A stretch of DNA of 6,085 nucleotides from an uncultured Acidobacteriota bacterium (GCA_946480545.1 CAMLKY010000142.1:1-6085), one strand, 5' to 3'; shown: positions 1 to 5,084, numbered from the stretch's first letter. A program made the numbers and translations. The notes: generated by a model not told the origin, from the letters alone.

Positions 1-554
1 CGCAGCCGCTTTATCGTCTGACGATCGATCTGCTACCGACAGTTTCGGGTTCAATAGTTTCGTGGTCGCAGCACATCGACGATCCGGAAGTTGCTCGAAG
101 GATCGAGAAGATAGTCGTTCCGGCCAACGAACAGAATCTCGATAAACTGCAAGCCGAGCTCGGACAGACCCCGCCGAACGAGACGCTCTTCTATCACGGA
201 ACGAAGGCCGACCTGAAGCCGGGGGACATGATCGGTCCCGGCCATTCATCCAACTACACCGACAGACGGTCACCGTGGGTTTATTTCACGGGCACCATAT
301 TCGCCGCCACGTGGGGTGCAGAACTGGCCAAAGGCGAGGGCGCGGCCCGGATCTACATAGTCGAACCTACCGGCCCGTTCATCGATGACCCGAATGTTAC
401 CGACCAGAAGTATCCAGGCAATCCCACCAGGTCATATAGATCGAACGATCCGCTGCGTGTTGTTGGCGAACACCTCGACTGGCAAGGACACTCCCCGCAA
501 GAGATCCAGGCAATGCAGGATGCGATCGCGGGTAAGGAGCCGATCGACGACTAG
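1..554 (+). CDS. arr: Rifamycin (rifampin) NAD+ ADP-ribosyltransferase, 5' partial
   Basis: Arr enzymes inactivate rifamycin antibiotics in the cytoplasm by transferring ADP-ribose from NAD+ to the C23 hydroxyl. The frame is open from base 3 to the TAG at 552-554. The conserved Arr blocks appear in order: FYHGTKADLKPGD, SNYTDRRSPWVYFTG, WGAELAKGEG, RIYIVEPTGP, DDPN, PGNPTRSYRS, PLRVVGE and DWQGHSP. Residues aligning with the His19/Tyr49/Asp84 set described for M. smegmatis Arr are His (195-197), Tyr (282-284) and Asp (387-389), with nearly identical spacing (29 and 35 residues). The Met codon at 228 lies inside the conserved fold and cannot be the start. At least 64 residues precede the His, against about 18 in the short Arr proteins, and no ATG, GTG or TTG lies in frame upstream, so the real start is outside the window. 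The extension has no domain I recognise. The Arr identity is firm; actual resistance is inferred. Confidence 0.93.
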   Translation, partial: QPLYRLTIDLLPTVSGSIVSWSQHIDDPEVARRIEKIVVPANEQNLDKLQAELGQTPPNETLFYHGTKADLKPGDMIGPGHSSNYTDRRSPWVYFTGTIFAATWGAELAKGEGAARIYIVEPTGPFIDDPNVTDQKYPGNPTRSYRSNDPLRVVGEHLDWQGHSPQEIQAMQDAIAGKEPIDD

Positions 555-563
555 CTCATCGTG

Positions 564-591
564 TGTGACATGAACCCGACCGGCTGTCACA
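564..591. other. Inverted repeat downstream of arr
   Basis: TGTGACA (564-570) and TGTCACA (585-591) form a perfect 7-bp inverted repeat with a 14-base spacer, starting ten bases after the arr stop. There is no T-run after it, so it is not a canonical intrinsic terminator. It could be a weak 3' hairpin or an operator ahead of the gene at 678. The TGTGA/TCACA half-sites resemble CRP/FNR-family sites, but the spacing here is much wider than the usual 6 bases. Confidence 0.35.
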
Positions 592-677
592 ACATCTAAT
601 GCGTACCCGTCTCTGTTGTTGAGCGTGAGGCGATGATGGACGTCACCGCACGCCCTAACAATCAGGGAGGTTCAACT

Positions 678-971
678 ATGTACGCAGTTTTCAGAGAGAA
701 TACATACCCAAGTGATCTTGATCTATCGGAACACCCGAGGTTTCAGGAGTTCCATCGGGCCCATAGCGACCAGCCCGGATATAAAGGGACGGTCATCGTC
801 AACATCGGGGACGGTCGATATCTAAGCGTTACGCTCTGGCAGACCGAGGAAGATATGAAGGCAGCCCGCGAAACTCTCGGGCCGGTCGTTCAGGGCTTGC
901 TCAATCCGCTCATGACGTCTCCATCTAAGCTTCTCGGCACGGGTCGCGCGGTGGTGAACGATCTCATTTAG
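678..971 (+). CDS. ABM-domain (dimeric alpha/beta barrel) protein, 97 aa
   Basis: This is a small single-domain protein of the antibiotic biosynthesis monooxygenase (ABM) superfamily, which adopts a ferredoxin-like fold and usually works as a cytoplasmic dimer. It starts with the first strand YAVFRENTY. A helix (FQEFHRAHSDQPGY) leads to a strand (KGTVIVNIGDGRYLSVTLW), and the signature QTEEDMKAARETLGP helix and a C-terminal strand (GTGRAVVNDL) follow. The frame is open further upstream to an ATG at 633. The ATG at 678 is chosen because a strong GGGAGG ribosome site (665-670) sits seven bases before it and the fold begins there. Members range from true monooxygenases to proteins of unknown role, and no catalytic residues can be named. 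It is 106 bases from arr's hairpin-flanked end and 90 bases before the thioredoxin-fold gene, so it may be its own unit. Confidence 0.82.
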   Translation: MYAVFRENTYPSDLDLSEHPRFQEFHRAHSDQPGYKGTVIVNIGDGRYLSVTLWQTEEDMKAARETLGPVVQGLLNPLMTSPSKLLGTGRAVVNDLI

Positions 972-997
972 CCCTAAGTCGGATCAGCGCTCCCGAA

Positions 998-1003
998 TAC
1001 AAT
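998..1003 (+). promoter_or_regulatory. Possible -10 box ahead of the thioredoxin-fold gene
   Basis: TACAAT matches the sigma-70 -10 consensus at five of six positions. It would place a transcript start near 1010, about 50 bases before the ATG at 1062. No convincing -35 is seen at the usual distance, so this is weak. Confidence 0.25.
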
Positions 1004-1061
1004 ACCCTCTTGCACCGCCTGATATCATGAATTCATCTTAAATTTTCTGGAGGTGCACGAA

Positions 1062-1620
1062 ATGTCCGTCAACTGGATCAAGGATGCGGATGAGGCTTTG
1101 AACAGGGCCAAGGAAGAAAAGAAGCCGTTGCTCGTCGACTTCAGCGCGGCACCTGGTTGAGGGGCTTGCGTTCGGCTGGAGGCCGAGTCTTACCGCGACG
1201 ACGACGTGTCTTCTTTCATCAACGAGAGCTTTGTACCGCTAAGCGTGCACATCAAGGAGAACCCGAGAAACTTTCATCGCTTTGACGCCGTGTGGACGCC
1301 GACGGTCCTGGTCATGGACCCGGACGGCAAGGAACGCTCCCGGCTGGAGGGGTATCTTTCTACTGACGAGTTCCGCGCGTTCCTCGAAATGGGACTCGCA
1401 CGTGTCGCGTTTATGAAGAAAGACTGGGCGGAGGCCGAACGGCGGTACGGCCGCGTTGCCGAATTCCTCATTTGCACCCGAGGCCGTTTATTACCGGGGT
1501 GTCAGTCGTTACTCGGCTTCGCACGAGGGCGGCGAGCTAGCTGGCGTAGCATCGACCTTCAAGGACAAATATCAGGACAGTGTTTGGGCGATGAAATCCG
1601 ATCCCTGGTCATCGCATTAG
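1062..1620 (+). CDS. Thioredoxin-fold protein with in-frame TGA at the first CxxC position (candidate selenoprotein) and an apparent frameshift
   Basis: The start is an ATG with GGAGG (1049-1053) eight bases upstream. The frame gives a thioredoxin-like N-terminus (helix DEALNRAKEEKK, strand PLLVDFSAAPG). It then meets TGA at 1158-1160 and continues unbroken as GACVRLEAESY, the strand FVPLSVHI, and the cis-Pro loop WTPTVLVMDPDG. Thioredoxin folds have the first redox Cys exactly at the TGA, so the motif reads U-G-A-C if selenocysteine is inserted. From memory, this family has U-x-x-C members in other phyla. Near 1458-1466 the protein leaves the ATG frame. The conserved TPR-like tail (PEAVYYRGVSRY ... 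KYQDSVWAMK) is in the +1 frame and ends at TAG 1618-1620, just before the next gene's ribosome site. Staying in the original frame yields an unrelated tail to 1634. No signal peptide is seen, so it should be cytoplasmic. It could be a selenoprotein carrying a frameshift or sequencing error, or a pseudogene. Confidence 0.72.
1158..1160 (+). other. In-frame TGA, candidate selenocysteine codon
   Basis: TGA is codon 33 of the thioredoxin-fold frame and is followed two codons later by TGC (Cys), so the redox motif would be Sec-Gly-Ala-Cys. Protein-like, family-typical sequence continues in the same frame on both sides for about 100 codons after it. A simple TGC-to-TGA mutation or error would give the same picture. 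Confidence 0.55.
1170..1188 (+). promoter_or_regulatory. SECIS-like hairpin downstream of the TGA
   Basis: TCGGC (1172-1176) pairs perfectly with GCCGA (1182-1186) around the loop TGGAG (1177-1181). Two G-U pairs (1171/1187 and 1170/1188) can extend the stem. The apical loop starts 16 bases after the TGA and has G at its second position. Both fit the published bacterial SECIS rule (loop 16-37 bases downstream, a G among the first two loop bases). The element lies inside coding sequence, as bacterial SECIS elements do. Short GC-rich hairpins are common by chance, so this supports but does not prove recoding. Confidence 0.45.
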
Positions 1621-1637
1621 TGTCGGAGGACTAAACA

Positions 1638-2321
1638 ATGCGTGTCGCGTTTTACCTATCCATTCTCGCGGTCTTGCTCGCGTCTCCCGCAGTCGGGCAG
1701 GAGCCCGTCCCGATCCTCAAAGCGAGCTGGCAAAGGGCCTTCATTAAGGCTCCTAAACAAAGCGTCGATGCAATAGTCCCCGCCAAGCCGATGATCGCCG
1801 AGAATAAGTATTTCCAGCGCAAGGCGCGCGAGCAGCGAACTGACAATCCGATGGATCCGTACGAGGCGAGCATCGAAGGCCGGAGTGCAGCCATGGAACG
1901 AGCGGTGCAGGAATCGCGCACGCCTCAGCCGGATGACAAGGCCGGGTTCGAATACGTAGCCTTGTTTAGAAACGACACCGGGCGGGCGATCCAGGTTATC
2001 TTCTGGGAGTATCAGTTCACCGAGATCGCCCGACCGACGAATGTCGTGCGGCGCCAATTCCTATGTGCCGCAAAGCTAAAGGACGGCGAGAAACGGGAGC
2101 TGTCTGTATTCAGCACGCTCGGTCCGAGCGATTCGATCGCGGTCGACAGCCTCGCAAAGACAACGGAGAAGCTTTTCAATGAGCAGGTTCGCGTGAATCG
2201 GATCGAGTTTTCGGACGGAGCGATCCTGCAGAGAGACGGCTGGAAGTATTCGGACGTAAAGAAAGACGTCGAACGTGTGACCTCGACCCCGTGGCAAACC
2301 GAGATTTGCCGAGCTCTGTAA
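1638..2321 (+). CDS. Secreted protein of unknown function, 227 aa
   Basis: I do not recognise a named family. The start ATG has GGAGG (1625-1629) eight bases upstream. Residues 1-21 form a signal peptide: MR, a hydrophobic core (VAFYLSILAVLLA), then SPAVGQ with likely cleavage around residues 20-21. The mature protein should be exported. It has a charged, helical N-terminal half (about residues 40-100) rich in Lys, Arg and Glu. A more conserved-looking, probably beta-rich part follows (about 103-200) with the patches GFEYVALFRNDTGRAIQVIFWEYQF and RVNRIEFSDGAILQRDGW in it. Only two cysteines occur (143 and 224), which could form one disulfide. It begins 17 bases after the thioredoxin-fold gene, so the two are probably co-transcribed. 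The neighbour lacks a signal peptide, so direct partnership across the membrane is doubtful. Confidence 0.85.
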   Translation: MRVAFYLSILAVLLASPAVGQEPVPILKASWQRAFIKAPKQSVDAIVPAKPMIAENKYFQRKAREQRTDNPMDPYEASIEGRSAAMERAVQESRTPQPDDKAGFEYVALFRNDTGRAIQVIFWEYQFTEIARPTNVVRRQFLCAAKLKDGEKRELSVFSTLGPSDSIAVDSLAKTTEKLFNEQVRVNRIEFSDGAILQRDGWKYSDVKKDVERVTSTPWQTEICRAL

Positions 2322-2436
2322 CGTTCTTTCGAGTCTTGCGAAGATCGGATCTCAAAAATCGAGGAGTTTCGGAAGTCTAGCGAGTCCCTCGATCCAGAGT
2401 TGTCGCAAGTTGTTTGTTCGTGCTCTTTCGTGGGCG

Positions 2437-2479
2437 TTGGTGGTTTCAGTCTTAGAAGCACAACGACTGAAACCACTAA
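2437..2479. repeat. 15-bp inverted repeat, hairpin in the gap
   Basis: The left arm 2437-2451 and right arm 2465-2479 pair over 15 positions with one G-U, including 12 consecutive perfect pairs (GTGGTTTCAGTC with GACTGAAACCAC). The loop is 13 bases. No T-run follows on either strand, so it is not a typical terminator. It is immediately followed by two ACACAAAG copies (2483-2490 and 2493-2500), and the whole resembles the dispersed CCACTAAG..CACAAAG..CACAAAGG intergenic elements seen in many environmental bacteria. The rest of the gap (2322-2554) holds only a smaller inverted repeat (ATCGAGG 2358-2364 with CCTCGAT 2387-2393) and no gene I can support. Confidence 0.7.
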
Positions 2480-2482
2480 GTC

Positions 2483-2500
2483 ACACAAAGATACACAAAG
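2483..2500 (+). repeat. Two tandem ACACAAAG copies
   Basis: ACACAAAG occurs at 2483-2490 and 2493-2500, separated by two bases. It lies directly after the right arm of the inverted repeat, and together they look like one intergenic repeat unit. Confidence 0.5.
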
Positions 2501-2554
2501 GAAGACCAATCATCGACTGAGTAATCTGATCAGGCACGCCACTCCTCCGACCCG

Positions 2555-3130
2555 ATGTCCTCACGAAAGAAATCCGTCAAAGTCACTTCACCGCCCGAAG
2601 GGTTTCGCTACGACGAAGAGGTCATCCTGCCCGAGCACGAAAACGATCTCATTCATCACATCGAAAAGCTCCCTCTCAAGGAATTCGAATTTCACGGTTA
2701 TCTTGGACGTCGGCGAGTTATCTCATTCGGCTGGCATTACGACTTCGCTGACGCTTCGCTGAATTCAACGCACGCGATCCCCGAGTTCCTTCTGCCGGCC
2801 CGCGAAGCCGCTGCAGCATATGCCGGGCTGAAGGCCTCCGACTTCCCTCACGTTCTCGTTACCGAATACAGCCCCGGCACTCCGATCGGGTGGCATCGGG
2901 ACAAAGATGTATTTGAAGACATCGTTGGCGTATCGCTCGGTTCATCGTGCCAGTTCCGCTTGCGACGCCGGACGGCCGCCGCCTGGGAACGCTATACACT
3001 CACGCTCGAGCCGCGTTCGATATACCTGCTTCGCGGAACCGTCCGAACGGAGTGGGAACACAGCATCCCGCCAGTCGATACACTTCGATACTCGATCACC
3101 TTTCGGAGTCTTCGAAACCGAGAATCTTAG
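2555..3130 (+). CDS. AlkB-type 2-oxoglutarate/Fe(II)-dependent dioxygenase, 191 aa
   Basis: AlkB-family enzymes oxidatively remove alkyl groups from nucleic acid bases using O2, Fe(II) and 2-oxoglutarate. An N-terminal lid region (GFRYDEEVILPEHENDLIHHIEKLPL, residues 16-41 with internal acidic spacing) precedes the jelly-roll core. The iron ligands are visible as H114 and D116 (GWHRDKDVF) and H169 (EHSIPP). R178 and R184 in RYSITFR match the 2-oxoglutarate and substrate arginines. The usual Asn of the N-x-Y motif is T103 here (T-E-Y105), as in the IGWHRD subgroup as I remember it. An in-frame TAA at 2522-2524 limits the start. The ATG at 2555 is the only good codon, yet it has no ribosome site. 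It may repair alkylated DNA or RNA, but the substrate cannot be read from sequence. A COQ7-like gene follows after 27 bases. Confidence 0.9.
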   Translation: MSSRKKSVKVTSPPEGFRYDEEVILPEHENDLIHHIEKLPLKEFEFHGYLGRRRVISFGWHYDFADASLNSTHAIPEFLLPAREAAAAYAGLKASDFPHVLVTEYSPGTPIGWHRDKDVFEDIVGVSLGSSCQFRLRRRTAAAWERYTLTLEPRSIYLLRGTVRTEWEHSIPPVDTLRYSITFRSLRNRES

Positions 3131-3132
3131 GT

Positions 3133-3138
3133 TACAAT
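3133..3138 (+). promoter_or_regulatory. Possible -10 box for the COQ7-like gene
   Basis: TACAAT (3133-3138) matches the -10 consensus at five of six positions. It would start a transcript about 12 bases before the TTG at 3158, so the COQ7-like gene may have its own promoter as well as read-through from the AlkB gene. The -35 region (around 3111-3116, TTCGAA) is poor. Confidence 0.3.
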
Positions 3139-3157
3139 TCCCCTCGACAAATCCGGT

Positions 3158-3649
3158 TTGAGTAACGACGCACGCAAACATCTCATTCGTATTCTTCAGA
3201 ACGCCTACTCAGGTGAGGTCGCCGCGGCGTTCGCCTACCGCGGACACTGGAAGTCGCTCAAGCCATCAAACGAAAAAGAGAAGATACGGCAGATCGAGGC
3301 CGAGGAGTGGGACCATCGCGAGCGTGTCGGGCATTGGCTCGCAAAGCTTGGCGCCGGCCCGCGCCGCACTCGTGAGATGGTTTTCTGGACGATCGGACGG
3401 GTGCTCGGTGCGAGCTGTCACATCTCAGGATGGTTCATGCCGATGTATTTCGCCGGGCGTCTGGAGAGCGGTAATGTGGTCGAGTATGAGGACGCCGCTC
3501 GCTTTGCGAAAGAACTGGAGATGGATGAATGTGTCGACGACCTGTTGGATATGGCCCGCGTCGAACTTGAGCATGAAGTCTTCTTTCGCGAAACGGTGAC
3601 CGGGCATAGGCTCATGCCCGTGATGAAGCGCGTTTTCCGCTGGAGTTAA
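3158..3649 (+). CDS. COQ7-like ferritin-fold di-iron protein, 163 aa
   Basis: The protein is a four-helix ferritin-like carboxylate di-iron protein resembling demethoxyubiquinone hydroxylase (COQ7). Likely iron ligands are E20 (SGEVAAAFAYRGH), E50 and H53 (E-W-D-H), a central glutamate (E103 or E109 in RLESGNVVEYEDAA), and E136 with H139 (E-L-E-H). This is the spacing expected for E, ExxH, E, ExxH. Between helices 2 and 3, residues 75-100 (FWTIGRVLGASCHISGWFM) form the hydrophobic, glycine-rich patch that COQ7 proteins insert into the membrane surface. The start is TTG at 3158, the only reasonable start between the AlkB stop at 3128-3130 and the first helix; no ribosome site is evident. Whether it hydroxylates a quinone precursor or has another oxidase or ferritin-like role cannot be decided. 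Its stop codon overlaps that of the convergent ABM gene. Confidence 0.82.
   Translation: MSNDARKHLIRILQNAYSGEVAAAFAYRGHWKSLKPSNEKEKIRQIEAEEWDHRERVGHWLAKLGAGPRRTREMVFWTIGRVLGASCHISGWFMPMYFAGRLESGNVVEYEDAARFAKELEMDECVDDLLDMARVELEHEVFFRETVTGHRLMPVMKRVFRWS
3601..3620. other. Hairpin near the convergent gene ends
   Basis: CGGGCAT (3601-3607) and ATGCCCG (3614-3620) make a perfect 7-bp stem with a 6-base loop, 26 bases before the stop of the COQ7-like gene. No T-run follows on either strand. It could slow read-through from either convergent unit, or just be a coding coincidence. Confidence 0.3.
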
Positions 3650-3975
3650 GCGCCGCCTTTGAATTCGCTGACATCAATGTGGCGTATCACCTCATAATTA
3701 CCCGGTGTGAGCTCATCGCACAGCTCCCGGAGTTTCCCGAACATCGCACCGGCCGCAGGATTCGCCCGCATCGCCGCGATGTCGTCATGCGACCGCCATG
3801 GCCCGAAAGAATAGAACAGCGACCGATCAGCAAGACTCCTGATCAGGGTGCCGGCGATGGGTGGATTCGGCAGGTTCACGAATGTCTCCGCAAGCTCGTT
3901 CCATACGGAAATAAAGTCATCTTCGCGGCCGTTCTTCACTCGATATGTAGCGAGGGTGTAGGCAGTATCGTTCAT
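3646..3975 (-). CDS. ABM-domain (dimeric alpha/beta barrel) protein, 109 aa
   Basis: This is a second ABM-superfamily protein, quite different in sequence from the one at 678-971. The fold reads as a strand (YTLATYRVKNG), a helix (REDDFISVWNELAETFVNLP), a strand (GTLIRSLADRSLFYSFGPW), and a helix (SHDDIAAMRANPAAGAMFGKLRELCDEL). It ends with the strand YEVIRHIDV. The FGPWRSHDDIAAMR segment is the typical ABM strand-to-helix turn. The start ATG (3975-3973) has AGGAAAG (3988-3982) six bases upstream. It begins 22 bases after the epimerase stop on the same strand, so the two are probably one transcript. Its TAA (on the minus strand 3648-3646) shares the palindrome TTAA with the convergent COQ7-like gene. 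The substrate is unknown; it may be a small oxygenase or a heme- or quinone-related protein. Confidence 0.85.
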   Translation of the reverse strand: MNDTAYTLATYRVKNGREDDFISVWNELAETFVNLPNPPIAGTLIRSLADRSLFYSFGPWRSHDDIAAMRANPAAGAMFGKLRELCDELTPGNYEVIRHIDVSEFKGGA

Positions 3976-3997
3976 ACGCAGCTTTCCTGACGCATCG

Positions 3998-4981
3998 TCA
4001 AACTTCTACGCGAAGATCCCGGTTCTTCTTCAGAAACCATTCGACAAACTTAGGGATCCCTTCATCGATTTTCGTTGTAGGCCTGTAATTCAGGAGACGT
4101 CTGGCCTTCGAAATATCTGCATAGGTAACCGGCACGTCGCCCGGCTGCATCGGCTGCCGATCGATCACCGCTTTCATGCCCAGACCATTCTCGATCAGCT
4201 CGACAAGACGGGTAAGCTCCGTCGTCTCCGATTCGCCGAGATTAAAGACCTCGTGCATCGATGCCTCGTAATCCATCGCCGCCCGGACGCCCTGGATTAT
4301 GTCGTCGATGTATGTATAGTCGCGGCGTGTGTCGCCGTCGCCGAAGATCTGAATGGGTTTCCCTTCGGTGATAAGTCGCGAGAACTTATGGATCGCAAGA
4401 TCCGGACGCTGCCGCGCGCCGTAGACGGTAAAGAATCTCAGGCAGACTGTTCGAATATTGTAGAGGTGCGAATATGTGTGGCAGAGAAACTCGCCGGCGG
4501 CCTTCGTCGCGGCGTACGGGGAGATGGGCTGATGAATCGGGTCGTCTTCCGAAAATGGGACCTTTGAATTGATGCCATAGACGCTCGACGACGATCCGAA
4601 AACGAATTGCTTCACTTCGTAATCGCGCGCAAGCTCGAGCAGGTTGAGCGTGCCGTTGATGTTGGTCTCGGCGTAGAGCTTCGGCTCCCTCAACGAAGGC
4701 CTGACCCCGGCCCGGGCAGCGAGATGTACGATGCAGTCGAATTCACTGCGGTCGAAGACGTCACGCAGTTTCGCCGGGTCGCGGATGTCCAGCTCGACGA
4801 GCTCGAACCCAGGATTTAGCAGCGCGTCGTGAACGTTCGCGCGCTTCACGTCGGGCGAGTAGAAATCGTTCAGGTCGTCAACGACAGTGACGCGCCAACT
4901 CCCTTCACCGAGCAAAGTATCAACCAGATGCGAGCCGATAAATCCGGCTCCGCCTGTAACAAGTACACTCTTAGATTGCAT
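3998..4981 (-). CDS. NAD-dependent sugar-nucleotide epimerase, UDP-glucuronate 4-epimerase type, 327 aa
   Basis: This is an extended short-chain dehydrogenase that most likely interconverts UDP-glucuronate and UDP-galacturonate in the cytoplasm to supply cell-surface polysaccharide synthesis. Its features, numbered from the ATG at 4981, are the NAD-binding GGAGFIGSH (10-18), D36-D37 after the second strand, HLAARAGVR (87-95), and the catalytic Ser in SSSSVYG (around 131). Y156 and K160 follow in SPYAATK, then LRFFTVYG and RRDYTYIDDI. The KVPFSEDDP and RPDLAIHKF blocks are typical of the UDP-glucuronate 4-epimerase group rather than plain GalE. The frame is open to a TTG at 5041, but that would add 20 residues before a normal Rossmann start and would use bases that look like a -35 box. 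The ATG at 4981 is therefore preferred, although no strong ribosome site precedes it. An ABM gene lies 22 bases downstream. Confidence 0.88.
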   Translation of the reverse strand: MQSKSVLVTGGAGFIGSHLVDTLLGEGSWRVTVVDDLNDFYSPDVKRANVHDALLNPGFELVELDIRDPAKLRDVFDRSEFDCIVHLAARAGVRPSLREPKLYAETNINGTLNLLELARDYEVKQFVFGSSSSVYGINSKVPFSEDDPIHQPISPYAATKAAGEFLCHTYSHLYNIRTVCLRFFTVYGARQRPDLAIHKFSRLITEGKPIQIFGDGDTRRDYTYIDDIIQGVRAAMDYEASMHEVFNLGESETTELTRLVELIENGLGMKAVIDRQPMQPGDVPVTYADISKARRLLNYRPTTKIDEGIPKFVEWFLKKNRDLRVEV

Positions 4982-5012
4982 TAACTGATGATCTGTCAGG
5001 GTCGTAAGTCGG

Positions 5013-5041
5013 AAGATACCATAGTTGCTTTTTGACGGCAA
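5013..5041 (-). promoter_or_regulatory. Possible sigma-70 promoter for the epimerase gene
   Basis: On the minus strand, TTGCCG (5041-5036) and TATCTT (5018-5013) are separated by exactly 17 bases. They match the sigma-70 consensus at four of six positions each. The transcript would start near 5006, giving a 25-base leader before the ATG at 4981. Confidence 0.45.
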
Positions 5042-5060
5042 AACAGCCTAGATTGATGCT
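5032..5060 (+). promoter_or_regulatory. Possible promoter for the S41 protease gene
   Basis: TTGACG (5032-5037) is a good -35 box, matching five of six. The sequence 17 bases on, GATGCT (5055-5060), is a weak -10. Its -35 overlaps that of the divergent epimerase promoter by two bases, so the two promoters would sit back to back. Confidence 0.35.
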
Positions 5061-5064
5061 GTTT
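5041..5064. promoter_or_regulatory. Palindrome between divergent genes, candidate operator
   Basis: AAACAGC (5041-5047) and GCTGTTT (5058-5064) are perfect inverted repeats separated by 10 bases, 24 bp in all. The site lies between the -35 and across the -10 of the presumed S41 promoter and next to the epimerase -35. A dimeric regulator bound here could control both directions. No family can be named. Confidence 0.45.
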
Positions 5065-5084
5065 CTGTCCAACCAGGGAGGCTG

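Noticed and set aside
228..554. Arr starting at Met 228
   Set aside because: The conserved HGTKADLKPGD segment, including the catalytic-position His at 195-197, lies upstream in the same open frame.
633..677. Upstream ATG at 633 as the start of the ABM protein
   Set aside because: The GGGAGG site at 665-670 is positioned for the ATG at 678, and the extra 15 residues do not belong to the fold.
1206..1634. Independent 142-aa gene starting with GTG at 1206
   Set aside because: The frame is continuous with the ATG at 1062 apart from the TGA at 1158. The GTG has no ribosome site and would begin in the middle of a thioredoxin fold, and the last 55 residues are off-frame.
1656..2057. 133-aa minus-strand frame
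   Set aside because: It is the antisense shadow of the secreted-protein gene at 1638-2321.
2358..2393. 7-bp inverted repeat ATCGAGG / CCTCGAT as a terminator for the secreted-protein gene
   Set aside because: The spacer is long (22 bases) and no T-run follows; it is short enough to be chance.
2012..2509. 165-aa minus-strand frame
   Set aside because: It is antisense to the secreted-protein gene and runs through the intergenic repeat; no family features and no ribosome site.
3679..3990. 103-aa plus-strand frame
   Set aside because: It is antisense to the ABM gene, which has a clear fold and ribosome site on the minus strand.
4982..5041. TTG at 5041 as the epimerase start
   Set aside because: It adds 20 residues before a normal Rossmann N-terminus, has no ribosome site, and overlaps a plausible -35 box.
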